64,000 nucleotides of DNA, taken from contig CM041292.1 of NCBI GenBank assembly GCA_023052935.1, forward strand, positions 80,796,169-80,860,168, in the 5' to 3' direction. The DNA comes from Piezodorus guildinii (taxonomy: Eukaryota > Arthropoda > Insecta > Hemiptera > Pentatomidae). Below, piece after piece: positions 34,492 to 46,222 of the stretch. The translations under genes and the position numbers were made by a program. The notes under the pieces are model-generated. The model did no database searches, had not been told where the DNA came from, and saw nothing but the letters and a program-made list of their open reading frames with translations. The stretch's first letter is position 1. Each line of letters begins with the position of its first letter.

Positions 34492-34507
34492 ATGTTAGGA
34501 TTTTTGG

Positions 34508-35366
34508 GGTCGGTTATCAAATTAGTGAAAAATCTTGGGTTCCAAAAATATAAAGCTCAGTGGACATAATATATTAAGAACCGACAGGTATATAAAGGTT
34601 TATAGTGCACCTAAACCCAAAAAGAAGCTTAATTTACAACCGCAAGATACTGCTGTCGGGTGCAAACTTAATGGGTCATAAGAAAGATATTGAGGACCCA
34701 TTAATAAACTCTTAATGGCCTACCTTAATTGCCGATCGTAATATATTGTTTAAATAAAAACATTAAATATAACAACAATTTTTTTTTTATGCTAAAGAAA
34801 ATTTACACTAAGGACTATTTTGGGAGTAATGCGAACCGAGAAGATCTGAGGATGAGGACATTGAGTTATGGTGTCGTAAATTGGAGATGGCTCTTGGGTT
34901 CCGTTATAAATGAGTAGTAGCCATCGACAGTCCAAGTCCGCATCCTTTGTGTCAGGGAGGGGGTGGAGGAGAGGGTCTAATAACAGTCATAGAAAAGCAC
35001 CGAGAGAGGGCCTACAAATATATTAATCTTTAGGGAAATCGTGAATTATAAAAGTTAATTGCTGATTAAGACAATGATAATAATAACACTCAGAGTCCTA
35101 GTGAGTGGTTTTTAATTTGTATTATCCAATAAGGTATTATCTATAAGTTGCTGTTATAAATAAAGATAAATCAAAAGTAGCACTGAATTTCTAGATTAAT
35201 TGTAATACAAATATATATTTATAAAACATATTTTGCCTCCTGCAGCCCTTCCTGATTGAAAGTGATAGTCTAACTTCCCTGGAGACCAAACCTACTGGGA
35301 AGAGGAGTTGCTGAATGAAGTTGAAGAGATAGGAATGAAGTTGCTGTTATTAACATACAAATAATA
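34508..35366. other. No recognised gene
   Basis: Contains a G-rich patch near 34960-35010 but no frame or repeat that I can place. Confidence 0.5.
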
Positions 35367-35640
35367 GGGTCACCTCTGATGTAGTGGCTAGCAAACAGCC
35401 TTCTATACACAAGGTCGTGGGTTTAAAACCGGCAGATGGCCCTAAATTTTTTTTAAATCATTGGTAATGGCGTTCACTGGAAGTGACGTAAAATGGTAGT
35501 CTCGAGACCGTGCGATGCCTCGTACTGAGAAAAGAGCTCTATTTTAATTAAACCAAGATAGGCAAAATTTGGGATTCTCTCTGTAGCATCGTCCAATTAG
35601 CCAAAGTAGCATGAAAGAGACATTAAATGAATAAATGAAC
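35367..35640 (+). mobile_element. tRNA-derived SINE, family S1-like, plus strand
   Basis: Head GGGTCACCTCTGATGTAGTG...GGCTAGC with B box GTGGGTTTAAAACC, body ending GTAGCATCGTCCAATTAGCC and GACATTAAATGAATAAATGA. The 3' half matches S1; the head and mid-body differ more, suggesting an older subfamily. No clear target duplication. Confidence 0.75.
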
Positions 35641-36031
35641 AAAATTTTAAATATATTTTATCCTTACGAAATTTAATTAGATGTTTAAGTAATTTAGAAT
35701 GTACGATTATTTTTTTTTAAATGTCAATTTTTGTGATAATATTTTCTTCGTTATTAATAAATCCTGTTCCGTTATAAAATTACCACGAAATGTCGAGGAA
35801 GTACGGTCGCATAAAAATTGAATTAATAATAGGATATTAGGTTTTGAAATGCTAAAACTATTCATTTTATAGAATATACGAAAAACAAATAGAGTACGCT
35901 TCAATTTAATTTAGCTGGGCCGCGATACCCTAAGCTAATCTTTTATGGGAAGTTAAAACAGGGGTTTAAGAATCTCCTTGAAATTCTTTGTTCATAACTA
36001 TTCGAAGACTGAAAATATTTGGTATTTTGTA

Positions 36032-36032
<1 letters not shown>

Positions 36033-36087
<55 letters not shown>

Positions 36088-36109
36088 TAATATATATATA
36101 TATATATAT
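36033..36109. repeat. Interrupted (TA)n microsatellite
   Basis: Three TA runs separated by single-base slips (TAATAT, TTAATA). Confidence 0.95.
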
Positions 36110-37484
36110 TGTGCTATTTGTACTGAGTACATTTTTATTTTCTTCGAATAATCTTTCCCCTTTTGTTTCTTCCCTAAACAGCCCGTTTAGTCTATACTGG
36201 GATTTTAATGGGTCAGAAAGTAAGGACGAGGTATAATGCCAGAGTTAAAAGCCCCTTTTCTCCAGCCGAAACGCGAACTATTTTATAATATTAGTTATTA
36301 ATTATGAGGGTTATCAGTTTGCAGGTAAACCACGGTGCGGTAAGAGCTACGTGCGTATTCCCGTCTCCGCGAATTTATTCTTTCAAATTGAAGGAGTTTA
36401 TAATCATTTTTATATTCCATAAGATAAAACTATCTTTAAAAAAAAAAAAAAATCTTAGTTTCTTCTTAACCTTAAAAAAATTACAAATAATTTCCTTTAA
36501 TTTAAGATTCAAAGACAAGTCATAAAATTGCTCAGGCCTCTAGTATTGGAAAATACCTGTAAATAAACGATTATCGGCGCTTTGAAAATCTGCTGAGGTG
36601 GATCCGCTATGGCAAGGAGAGCAGAAAGGACAGAACCCATAAAGCAGAAGGTGGGGAAGATAAACAAGAAAAGAAGATTGCTGTGACTACCGTATCCGGG
36701 GCTGCCCTTCCACAGATCAGGCCATTTGTCTATCTTCTATCTTCCCGATCTACGACAGCAGGAATATATCTTCCCACCCACGCCACGGCGACAACTGCAA
36801 CACACTTCACATCCCATAATGAGACAGCCCTAGGTGGCCACACCTTTCAAATCTTGTCTTTAAACATTAGCTCGAACCAGTCAGTCAGTATCTAAGCTAT
36901 CTAAACAATAGGAGCTGAACTAATCTTCAAATGGAACCAAAATAAATGAAAAAAAAATGGAAAAGTTAAAGCTACCTGAATAGAATGTGATCCACTAGGA
37001 TCCATTTATTTATTTAATCTTTGGTTAAGTTTCAAGTTTTAATAAAAATGGTAGAACTCTACAATTCATGCAGGAACGCTCAGCGGATTCGATTAAGTTT
37101 AGCCAAAATATAATATTAACAAAAAAATAATACATTGGGAAATTAAAAGTTCAATATAACAATAATTGATCACGCTTTCAATATAAAGTGTTTGGTAGTT
37201 CCATCAAAATATTGACTATTTTATATTAGAGCAATAAATAAATGGAAATTTTTTATTTTATTTTATAATCATCTAGACGAAAACATTGTCTTAATATCGA
37301 TGATTATTATTAAGTTCTGCCATAATCCAACTGCAGAGCACGGTGGTGGAATCTGAAACGTGAAAATAAGTCTAAAAGTGAGCGCATGATCTAAGCATCA
37401 AAGGTACAACCACAAAAATAAAATGCTGAAAATTATTACACAATGGTTTATTATTTCCAAAAAAACTATATTAGTGTATAACTG
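36110..37484. other. No gene; less AT-rich patch at about 36600-36900
   Basis: The patch has a 70-codon frame (36683-36895) without a convincing domain. It could be the 5' end of a LINE, but nothing proves it. Confidence 0.35.
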
Positions 37485-38100
37485 TTTATATAGCTACTGA
37501 TATTTTCGATTTTTCTTCATCTTCAATAATAACCGAGTTTTAGAGGAATTACATCAATTAAAATTTGTGACTTGAAAATATAGATCAACCTTTTTTTTTT
37601 CCCCTGTTTTATTGCACTTTTCAGAGTCTAAAACTCTCTACATATTTTTCTCTACCTTCAAAAAGAATGGACGTATTTATGAGTAAACTTTTTTCTCTTC
37701 TTTTTATAATTATTCGTGTTGTTTTTTGCTTTGTTTTTTGTTTAAAAACACTCATACAATTTTTCTCAATCTTCAAAAACAACTAAATAATTGAATTAGA
37801 TCACTTTTAATCAGCAGCTATTTTAAAAATAACCAGCTGATATCAACGTCTAGGTGTTAGCACCATCGTTGCATGTCATAGTATTTTTGTGTCGTATTTA
37901 AAAACAAATTGGTCAAGTAGTTTCGGAGAAATGACGCGGACGGCGGATTAATGATTTTTTTTTTTTTTTTTTTTCGAGTTCTTCACATCATGAAACGTAA
38001 GCCCTTGAATTTTGAGAGGGGATGGAGGTATTTTTATATACTTTTATTTTGGTCGATTAGAAAGGTTGATTATTGAAAATAATTAACCAAAAGTTAAATC
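37485..38100 (+). repeat. Dispersed repeat family B, with LINE-like phrase
   Basis: Phrases CTTCAATAATAACCGAGTTT, GAATTACATCAATTA and GGTTGATTATTGAAAATAAT...AACCAAAAG recur in order-shuffled form at 53690-54120. It also holds GGTCAAGTAGTTTCGGAGAA followed by a T-run (~37957-37974), a phrase like RTE-type LINE 3' ends. Class unknown. Confidence 0.5.
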
Positions 38101-38454
38101 TAATAAATAATTGTAAGATAACGAATATCTTTTTTGTTGAGACCAAATAAATTGATATTACTACATGAAAACAAGCCATCTATTTGGACTAGGTGCTCAC
38201 TCTTAAATCGACTTGCAAAAAGTAGAGTTTGAATTGACAGTAGGATGTGCATTAAACTACAATTAAGAGCGAGTATATAAAACTCTAAAACTAATATGAA
38301 TAATAATTGAAATAACATTATTTTTTCTGAATGTCAATTTAATATCAGTTACTACACGCAGTATAATTTTTCCGTGATTATTGTTACAAGCCAAGGTTCG
38401 CTGTTATTTTTCATTAGGTTAATTTAATATAATTATAAAATGAATATATAAAAA

Positions 38455-38457
<3 letters not shown>

Positions 38458-38505
<48 letters not shown>
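38458..38505. repeat. (TA)n microsatellite
   Basis: About 23 TA units. Confidence 0.95.
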
Positions 38506-38508
<3 letters not shown>

Positions 38509-39385
38509 CTCTTAAATAAAAATGTATCAGATACAAAAAAGTATCTGATACAAGACATTCTTATATCTGCCAATCCCTACAATCAATTACCGTGATAAAC
38601 ACTTAACACTCTTGTTATCAACTAAAACAAAACAAATTAGCAAGATATTCCTAAATTAACGAAAGGTAATAAGAGAACTGGATATAAAAATCGAAATGAT
38701 ACAAGAGTACTATTAAGGTAATGGAGCAAGCAATGAGGAGTACTGGATAGCCGTTAATCAAAAAGAACATGGACTAATGGTCGCTAAACACATGTCCTCC
38801 TGTAGATATTTGTAGTGGCTATCATAAACCAGCATTGCGATAGCCACCCGCTCTACTATTTAATGAATGTAAGATCCCAGGTGATAAATCTTTATTTAAA
38901 TGTCCTTGGGTGAATAAATAAATAATCAGGCAAGAGCGTTGACTAATAAACCTCTTATCTTAGATAGCCTTTAATGCAAATCCGGAAATGGGATAAAGCT
39001 CTTCTGGCTAGCGAGGGCTCACTCGGACTGATTGCCTCCCACGCCAGGTTCTGAATCCGATTTCTTGACTTTCTGTTACAATGTAGCGGTATAACTAGTT
39101 AATTTATTTACTTTAACTCTAATTTATTCATGATAATTTTCCTATTCATTAGAATTTGCAAAGAGAAAATGCATAGTTGATTCTGATTATAGTGACGTAA
39201 CGACTCAAAGAAGATGCTAAAAATATCGCACTTTCTCCAAAAAAAATGTACTGCTAAAGCGAGGAAAACTTAGTAAATGTAAGGGTGTACATATATTTAA
39301 GTTGGTTTTAAACAGATTTTATTACATCAAAGAATAAATTAAATTACATGTTGATAACCTACAACTGTACAACACAAAATCTTTG
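38506..39385. other. No gene; possible tRNA-like relic at about 38995-39060
   Basis: CTTCTGGCTAGCGAGGG followed ~35 bp later by CAGGTTCTGAATCCGAT resembles A and B boxes of a SINE head. No body is recognised. The (AATA)n run at ~38913-38925 could be an old retroelement tail. Confidence 0.35.
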
Positions 39386-39577
39386 TTGTTTATTTATTTA
39401 ATGTCTCTGTATACTGCTGTGGCTAATCGAACGATGCTACAGTGGGAGTCTTAAATTTTGCCTACCCAGGTTTAATTAGGATAGGGATCTTTAACGAACA
39501 CCTGGCATCGTACATGCTCGGGAACACCTTTTAACGTCCCCTCCAAAGGACGGCACAACTAAAGATTTTTTACTCCT
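39386..39577 (-). mobile_element. SINE family S1, head missing
   Basis: Tail and body on the minus strand (plus-strand reading TTTATTTATTTAATGTC... to GATTTTTTACTCC). The tRNA head is absent, i.e. a 5'-truncated copy. Confidence 0.8.
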
Positions 39578-39869
39578 TACGGATTTAGTTCCTCAACAGC
39601 ATGAAGCAGTAGAAAATAGGCGCCGGTCGCCCTAGACACAGGAGAATGATTCAAGAGGAGAGACCGCCCCATCCGAACTCATACAGATATGTTAAGCAAT
39701 AGTTACAATCAACCTTATTCAAAATTTCTAATGCGAGGGCGGGTTGCTAGTAACAAAACTAACACTACACATTGTCTCACACCAATAAATATTGTTGATC
39801 AGAAGATCCGTCAGGCATCTTTTTTCAGACACATCAGAGATTAACAGGGGTAAACAGAGGAAGTTAGGA

Positions 39870-40550
39870 GAAACTAATAGGGCAGAGTAGGAATTGATTT
39901 TTTATGAAAGGAATTAGCAAAATATAGCATATTAAGGTTATTATGGATGAGTTTATTCGAGAAAATAGAAATAGCATTAAGGATTTTGAAAGTTTTTTGA
40001 TTATTAGGATTGGATTCGGGAATGATTCGAAGGTTTAGTAGAGCCCCAAAGCTCAACTCCATCCAGTGTTGATTACAGTGGCTGGTTCAAGCTGCTTCCT
40101 GGTTTACAGGTCAGTATCATACACATATTCAATATTCCACAGAAACATAATATTTTTTTGTAACTAGTGCCAAATAATAAAGAAAAGAAAATTGAACAGA
40201 ATGGATTATAGTGGGAATCGAGTTTTTTACGTAAGGAATAGTACCTCCTTCGGTCGAAAACCGCAACATATAGAATATTAAGGTAATTATAGATGGGTTT
40301 ATTCATGAAAAAGTAAGAAGCATTGAGGATTTTATGAAAGATTTCGGATTACATTCGAGGATGATTCGATGATTTGGTAGAGCCACAAATCTCTACCCGT
40401 ATATCCAGATCGGCCTTTAGATAGTCATGTAAATGAGTCTGTAGTAGTTAAATGGAAGATAAGAGCGTTTTTATAGTAGGTGTTTGAAGTAGTAGTCGAA
40501 AACGGCGATCAATAGCCTCCAAACAATTGTTTTTGACTCTATCGTATCAG
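39870..40550 (-). pseudogene. Family J LINE relics, partially duplicated
   Basis: Two successive segments, about 39870-40062 and 40200-40400, carry the same part of ORF2 (plus-strand: a GGTTTATTC block, then GCATTGAGGATTTT or GCATTAAGGATTTT, then AGAGCCxCAAA). The second continues into the PIWIYG (canonical PIWTYG) and YRL regions at 40400-40550. Many stops. Confidence 0.65.
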
Positions 40551-42725
40551 AAAATTAAAGATGTTAAAGATTAAAATAATTTTATATCATGCGTGAACTT
40601 AGTATTATATTCCTTTACAATCTTTTACTTACTAATATATATATATTGTATTAGGTAAAAATATTGCGATAATGATAATTTTATATCAGTTTTTTTTCTT
40701 TAATAAAAATTCTCTAATTTTGATCAGACATCCCTTGAAACCTCCTGGAAGATATGACATTGGCGACGCAAATTTTTTTCTAGATATTTATATTAGGGTC
40801 CAGAATATTGTCAAATTATCTATTTAAAGAGTGGAGCGTTTTTAGCCGTTTAATGTTATACGAAAGGGCTCTGGTATACTACTGTATGCTTCTGAAAGAG
40901 CCGCTGTGTTCTTGATATCTCCACAAGTAGGGGACAAATCGGATTCCGCGTTCACTGGCAGACCGTAAATATTTTATATGTTAGAGCATAAGATGTTTAT
41001 TGATTTTTGTAGGAGACGTAGTTCGCGAGGGTAGTTTTTGTAAAGTTCACACTAAAATAAGATAATATATTTAACTGTTTAATTAAATGTTAAACCTACA
41101 TTGGAATTGGTTTAAAGATCTACAATTGAGCCAATTCCAACATAACAATGTAATATCATGAAACGTGTATTCATAGTAAGAAAGAAACGAAATATATTTT
41201 AACTCAAAAGATTTTGGCACTTTTACAAGAAAACTAGAGTCAAATTACAAGATTTTTTTTTTTTTTTTTTTCAGGGGTAAATAAAATGTTACGTGAAAAA
41301 AAAATTACAAGATTACATAAGATGATGCCCCTATTGCTAATACATCAAAACATTAAGAAGAAAATATTCTTCAGCAAATTAACGTAAAAATCGTTGAAAA
41401 CAACTTTGCAAATTACCTAAAATTAACTTTCGATAAGAGTCTGTAATCCCCTGATTCAGAGTTCACAAAATAAACCCAGTATAACAATGATATATTTTTT
41501 AAAACACAAATTAGACAACCTTATCCGCATCTCAGTGCTCTAAGTTCTTACATTTATAGTGCTTTTAACACCTAACACATCTTTTTTGTCAATCCATTCA
41601 TCTAATTTTATATAAATTTAATGAAGGGTTAAATAACAATAATATAAAAAACAATAGTCTAAATTAGAGGCATTTGCACAGTAAATAAATACAACAATAT
41701 TGTAACCAATTAAATATTTTAAAAGGACCTTTCTGTAAAATCTCATTTTTATAATTTGCTGAAGCATGCCACTTTTATTTTATAGCTACTTCGTCAACTA
41801 AGTTGGTTCAGTAAAATATGTTTTAAAGGTTGGGAAGAAATATATTCCCAGAACTTATTGATTGGTCCAGGAGAGTATATAAAGAAAAAACTTTCTATTT
41901 ATTGAGGATTATCTTTGCTTGTTAGAAGGATTTTTGGGGAAGGGAATCCTTTTGTTACAAGGACAAACAGAGCGTTTGTTTCTCTATATCGGGTAAACCA
42001 TTGGTTTGATTTGGAAAAAAAAATGAAAACGAAATGACGATAGAACGAACTTTTCACTAAAGTAAATCATTAATTCGTTCATTTTAAATATTAGAAAAAT
42101 TATATTAGATCTCATGTGTTATAAATTTAAATAATATAATAAAATAATTTGTATTGTCATCAGACTGAGTACTGATTTGAAAAAATAAAATTCCCAATAT
42201 TGAATTATCAAAAGAGTTTACATTAATTTAAATAGAGGGGTTATTGGAGGTAATGGATACAAACCAAATAGAATATAATCCAATAGGATCATGCATTTGT
42301 TTTTGCTTATATATTAACGATTTGACAAATAACGGAAGGTCCCAACAATCAATTCAGAAACGCTGAAAGATTTAGTTAGCAGTTTGGCCAGAATATAATG
42401 TCAACAAAAGAAATTACACAGAAGTTTGAAAATTTAATTTAGCATTAATTTATTAGTCTTTCAAAATATTGTGAAATAGTGTACGATAGTTTAATCAACA
42501 GGCGGACCATCATATATTTAGTACTACGAATAGAGCAAATGATTATTTATTATATAATCATATATGAAGGTCTATAGCTTTTTTCAGTAAAATTCATGAT
42601 TTTTCAGTCAAATTCATAATTTTTAATCAAATTCATAATTTCTTGAACCCATTTTATGCAGTTATTTTAATGAGGTTTCCCTATCAGGGACTGAATTTTT
42701 TTTATTAAATCAATGTTTTTGTTTA
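40551..42725. other. No recognised gene over ~2.2 kb
   Basis: AT-rich with T-runs (e.g. 41253-41270). A slightly less AT-rich patch at ~40800-41040 might extend the LINE relic upstream, but I could not confirm it. Confidence 0.45.
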
Positions 42726-42731
42726 TTTAGG

Positions 42732-42967
42732 GAAGAAGTTAGTTCCAGGTGCAGTCAAATGAACACTCAGTTAAATGGAAAATTAATATATTTGTGCCTA
42801 CGTTTCGGCCTCAATTTCCGGCCTTGCTCAGGGCAATTTAAGGAGTGGATCACAACATTTATTTTGATTTCATTGTTGTGATTTCACTCCTTCAATCGCC
42901 CACAAATATCTTAAGTTTCCACTTAATTGAGTGTTCAGTTGACTTCACCCGAACTAACTTCTCCCCT
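42732..42967. repeat. Nested palindromic (foldback) element
   Basis: Outer arms 42732-42798 and 42901-42967 pair in inverted orientation (GAAGTTAGTTCC...GAACACTCA and its complement) at about 80% by eye. An inner stem pairs 42839-42856 with 42875-42892 (AAGGAGTG...CACAAC). Between the outer left arm and the inner stem, on the minus strand, is a hairpin AAGGCC...GGCCGAAACG. No coding capacity. Confidence 0.8.
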
Positions 42968-43001
42968 ATATATACACACAGTCAACAGTTCTCATTTTAC
43001 G

Positions 43002-43208
43002 TTGTTGTTTATTCATTTAACGTCACCTTATGTTCCTCTAACTAATCCAATGGTTCTATAGCAGGAGTCCTAAATATTACCTATTCAGGATTAATAAGGA
43101 TAAGGAAATTTAAGGAGTACCTGACATATCATAGACTCGGGATTTCAATTTGATGTCCCCTCGGCAGGACCACATATGGTCATTTACTGGTTTTGAATCT
43201 ATAACTTT
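43002..43208 (-). mobile_element. SINE family S1, diverged
   Basis: Plus-strand reading TTGTTTATTCATTTAACGTC, then AGGAGTCCTAAATATTACCT, GGAGTACCTGACAT and a degraded B box (TTTTGAATCTATAACTTTG). The order matches S1. Confidence 0.7.
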
Positions 43209-43339
43209 GTTGAATATTGTTTCTGTAAAGTTTATAAAAAAAAAATCTATACGCATTGACTACATGAACAGAGGGAAGGAAAGGTCTGAAAAAGCTGTGA
43301 TATCATTTTAAAATATATTTTGCATTTTTTGAAAAATAT

Positions 43340-44208
43340 TATTTGTTTTTTTATTTATTTATAGTAATTTACAAATGTACTAATGAATACAATAAGTAAA
43401 TATGAAGAATGAATATAAAAAGTCATGAAAATGTCTTGAGAAAGAACCACCCAGTGGTAGCACTTCACTAACTATTTTAATACAGTAGGTCCCGAGGCCA
43501 CCTTCTTTTCAGTCACCTTGGAGGGTTATCAGGAATATCTGAGGAAGATAAATTACGGTGGTTGGGACAAGTGGGTTTGTATGTGCAGGGAGTTTAGAAT
43601 GGAAAGAGGAGTATCTAACACGGGCTATGTCTGCAACAAATGGGATGTCATGGGAGGTCATTATGGAGGAATTGATTTGTGACAAAATAAGGAGCATTCA
43701 GGATTTTGCGAAGGATTTTGGATTGTAAGGACTGGATGCGGGAGGAATTAGATGGTTTCGTAGAGCCCCAAAGCTCGATTCCATATGTCCAAATAGGTCT
43801 GATAATTGTGATGTAGATGACTCTTTTGTAATGTACTGGAAGTTTTGAACGTTTGTCTAGTAAGTGTTGTAGTAATCGATATCTTCGAGCAGTTTCTTGT
43901 CGTTTCAGTCTTGTGTGAGGATTCCAATTAAGGCTCTTGTCAAGATGGAGACATAGGTATCGGATTTTTTCTACAGAAGTAAGGGTAATGTTATAAAAGG
44001 ATACTGGGGGGGCAGGAAGTCATCGGTTTGCGACGAAGGGTAAAGGTGATTTGGTGGGATTTGTTGGGATTTATTTTAATCCTCCAATTTTGACACCATT
44101 CTTCAATGGCTTTGATGTGGGACTGAAGGGTTTGGGATGCAGTAGTTGGATCATTATGAACTGATAAGACACACGTGTCATCAGCATAAGTATTGAGGAC
44201 AGTGCGAT
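43340..44208 (-). mobile_element. Family J (Jockey-like) LINE, 5'-truncated
   Basis: 869 bp between TGAAAAATAT at 43330-43339 and 44209-44218. ORF2 on the minus strand begins near the 5' edge with VLNTYADDTCVLSV (catalytic YADD), then WCQNWRIKINPNKSHQITFT, LHLDKSLNWNPHTRLKRQET, IIRPIWTYGIELWGS, SLQSKILRKIL and PPR-LKRRWPRDLLY. At least one frame break (near 44010) and stops in the C-terminal part. A T-rich run at 43344-43361 marks the poly(A) end. Like the copy at 27205, truncation is within ~15 codons of the catalytic box. Confidence 0.85.
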
Positions 44209-44741
44209 TGAAAAATATAAAAATAATTTTCCTCATCTCACAATCATATATCACTATTCCCTTTAAATGAAAATCAATTATGTAGAAAGAGTATTAAAAT
44301 CACTTAGAAGAATTAAGCACAAATAATTTCCAATTGAATTCTCTTCACAACTATATTACGTTAGTACATGATGGATTTAGTGAAGGTAAAGCTTCTACAT
44401 TTTACATAAATCAATACTAAACACATGCAACCATTTAACCTAATTCATAGCATAAGTAATTATATTACCTTAATGGTTAGATCATGATGGACTTACCTGA
44501 AAAAAAAAAAAACAATATAATTTAAGTCAATTTATAAATATTTCTTTATAAATAAATATAGAGTTGTAATTAAAGTGCCAAACTTCTAGAATTATTCAAA
44601 TGTGTTATACAATTCATTATCCTGATTATACTATTACACTAATTAATGATGCACTTATTAACTAATGCACGATACGATTTGTACGTTTTATAAATAATGT
44701 TTATACTCTCTTTTCTTTTTAATTTTTTTCGAAGTTTTTCT

Positions 44742-44995
44742 TAATATTAACACTTAAATGAGCACACCTTAACTTCCCATTGTGTTCATCTATTTTATTT
44801 CACAACCATTCACATCTATCAACGTTTCGGAATTGTTTTCCCATTCTCAAGAATTATTTTTTTTAAAACATTTTCTCACTACTTCACTTCATAGTTCAAA
44901 CAACCCCGAAACGTTGATAGATGTGAATGGTTGTGAAATAAAATAGATGAACACAAAGGGAAGTTAAGGTGTGCTCATTTAAGTGTTAATGTTTA
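44742..44995. repeat. Near-perfect long palindrome with a 75-bp loop
   Basis: Arms 44742-44830 and 44906-44995 are inverted copies with one mismatch in the inner ~84 bp and slight change at the outer edge (inner ends CAACGTTTCGG / CCGAAACGTTG). The loop contains TTCTCAAGAATTATTTTTTT. On the minus strand, CTTGAGAATGGGAAAACAAT followed by TCCGAAACG gives the GAAA hairpin shared with 18.4 and 42.8 kb. Low arm divergence suggests a recent origin or ongoing conversion. Confidence 0.9.
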
Positions 44996-45712
44996 TACTA
45001 TATATTTGGTTGATGCAAACATTTTCTATTTTAACGAAAAAAAACTAACTCAGAATAACTTTTGCCAAAAGTTTAGGTGAACTAAGTCTGTTTTGACGAA
45101 ACTTCATATTTTAATATCTTCAGCTTTTACAAATTATTGTTAATAATTTAGCTCTACTTCGTAATAATGACGTATTCTGTTATACTTAAAACAGTGCTAA
45201 ATTCCCCAAAAGTAATTGAAACAAAAGCAGCTAGCCCGAAAAGTTTTAAAAAGTTTTTTTAGGTCAAAAAAAGGGTAAATGTTCTTTCAGTCAAAGCAGA
45301 GGTAACAGCTACCACACTGGAATAATAATAAAGCCCCTTAAAAAAAAACCTTGTTCGATCGAGATATAGCTGTGTTTCTGCGGTTCTTATACAGTGAATA
45401 AAAACTTGAGGAGGAGCTGCCGTTGACTCAAAAACGCTTGAATTAACATAACAGTTAAGAAGAAACTGAAATAACCGAATGACACGGTAAATGACATTTT
45501 GAACACGCAAGCCCTGGTTTGTCCACTAACTTTACTGGTTACAAGGTTTGTCCGCTGACAGTTAAAAATGAAGAAGTGCATTCATAAGTGTCCCAATATA
45601 TAATTAAAACTTTTAAGACAAAATGCTAAACTATAGCTTATAAAATATATCAAGAGCCTTATAAGAGTATCTAGTTTTATTTGTAGTAATTTTTTGTTTT
45701 TTGTAAACATAG
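44996..45712. other. No recognised gene
   Basis: Overlapping minus-strand open stretches at 45259-45581 show no motif. Faint family A-like phrases near 45050-45140 are too weak to call. Confidence 0.4.
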
Positions 45713-46032
45713 ATGTGTAAACCAAAAACTAACAAGCAATTTATCCATCCTACATTCTTGACCTATTCATCCCTTGTTCATTCGTACATTCGTTTTATAC
45801 AAGATTCCAGTCCACTAACCTCAATTTTCCTTCTCATCGAACATCGTCCTATAAAAAATCATTTACTTTGCACGGCACATCGTTCTGGAATTCCCCACCT
45901 ACCTCTATACCCAAAGCATCTTCTTTAACTTCATTTAAAAGCAAACTGTTCCTTCATCTTCCGACAGATGGTAAACAAAATGTTAGAATAATGGTCATAT
46001 TCAATTCTAAACTGAGGGCCACTACAAATATG
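45713..46032 (+). pseudogene. CR1/L2-like LINE ORF2 C-terminus, frameshifted
   Basis: From about 45860 one frame reads ITLHGTSFWNSPPTSIPKAS then SLTSFKSKLFLHLPTDG, ending in a stop near 46033. FWNS(L)P...S..SFKxxLxxHL is the signature C-terminus of CR1/L2-type LINEs. A frameshift near 45850 separates it from the upstream part, which reads in another frame. A T-rich run follows at 46041-46070. Confidence 0.75.
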
Positions 46033-46120
46033 TAAACAACTTTTTTTTTTCCTTTTCTTTCTTTTAGTTTTTCTCTATGATCTTATTACATCATACGAAA
46101 TATAATTATAATATCTCTTC

Positions 46121-46160
46121 ACACACACACATATGATTATATAATTATAAACACACACAC

Positions 46161-46220
<60 letters not shown>
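46121..46220. repeat. Compound (CA)n/(TA)n microsatellite
   Basis: ACACACACAC at 46121, a longer AC run at 46150-46172, then a TA run to 46219. Confidence 0.95.

Positions 46221-46222
<2 letters not shown>

Noticed and set aside
35988..36236. Tyr/Ile-rich 82-codon frame
   Set aside because: Produced by the TA microsatellite.
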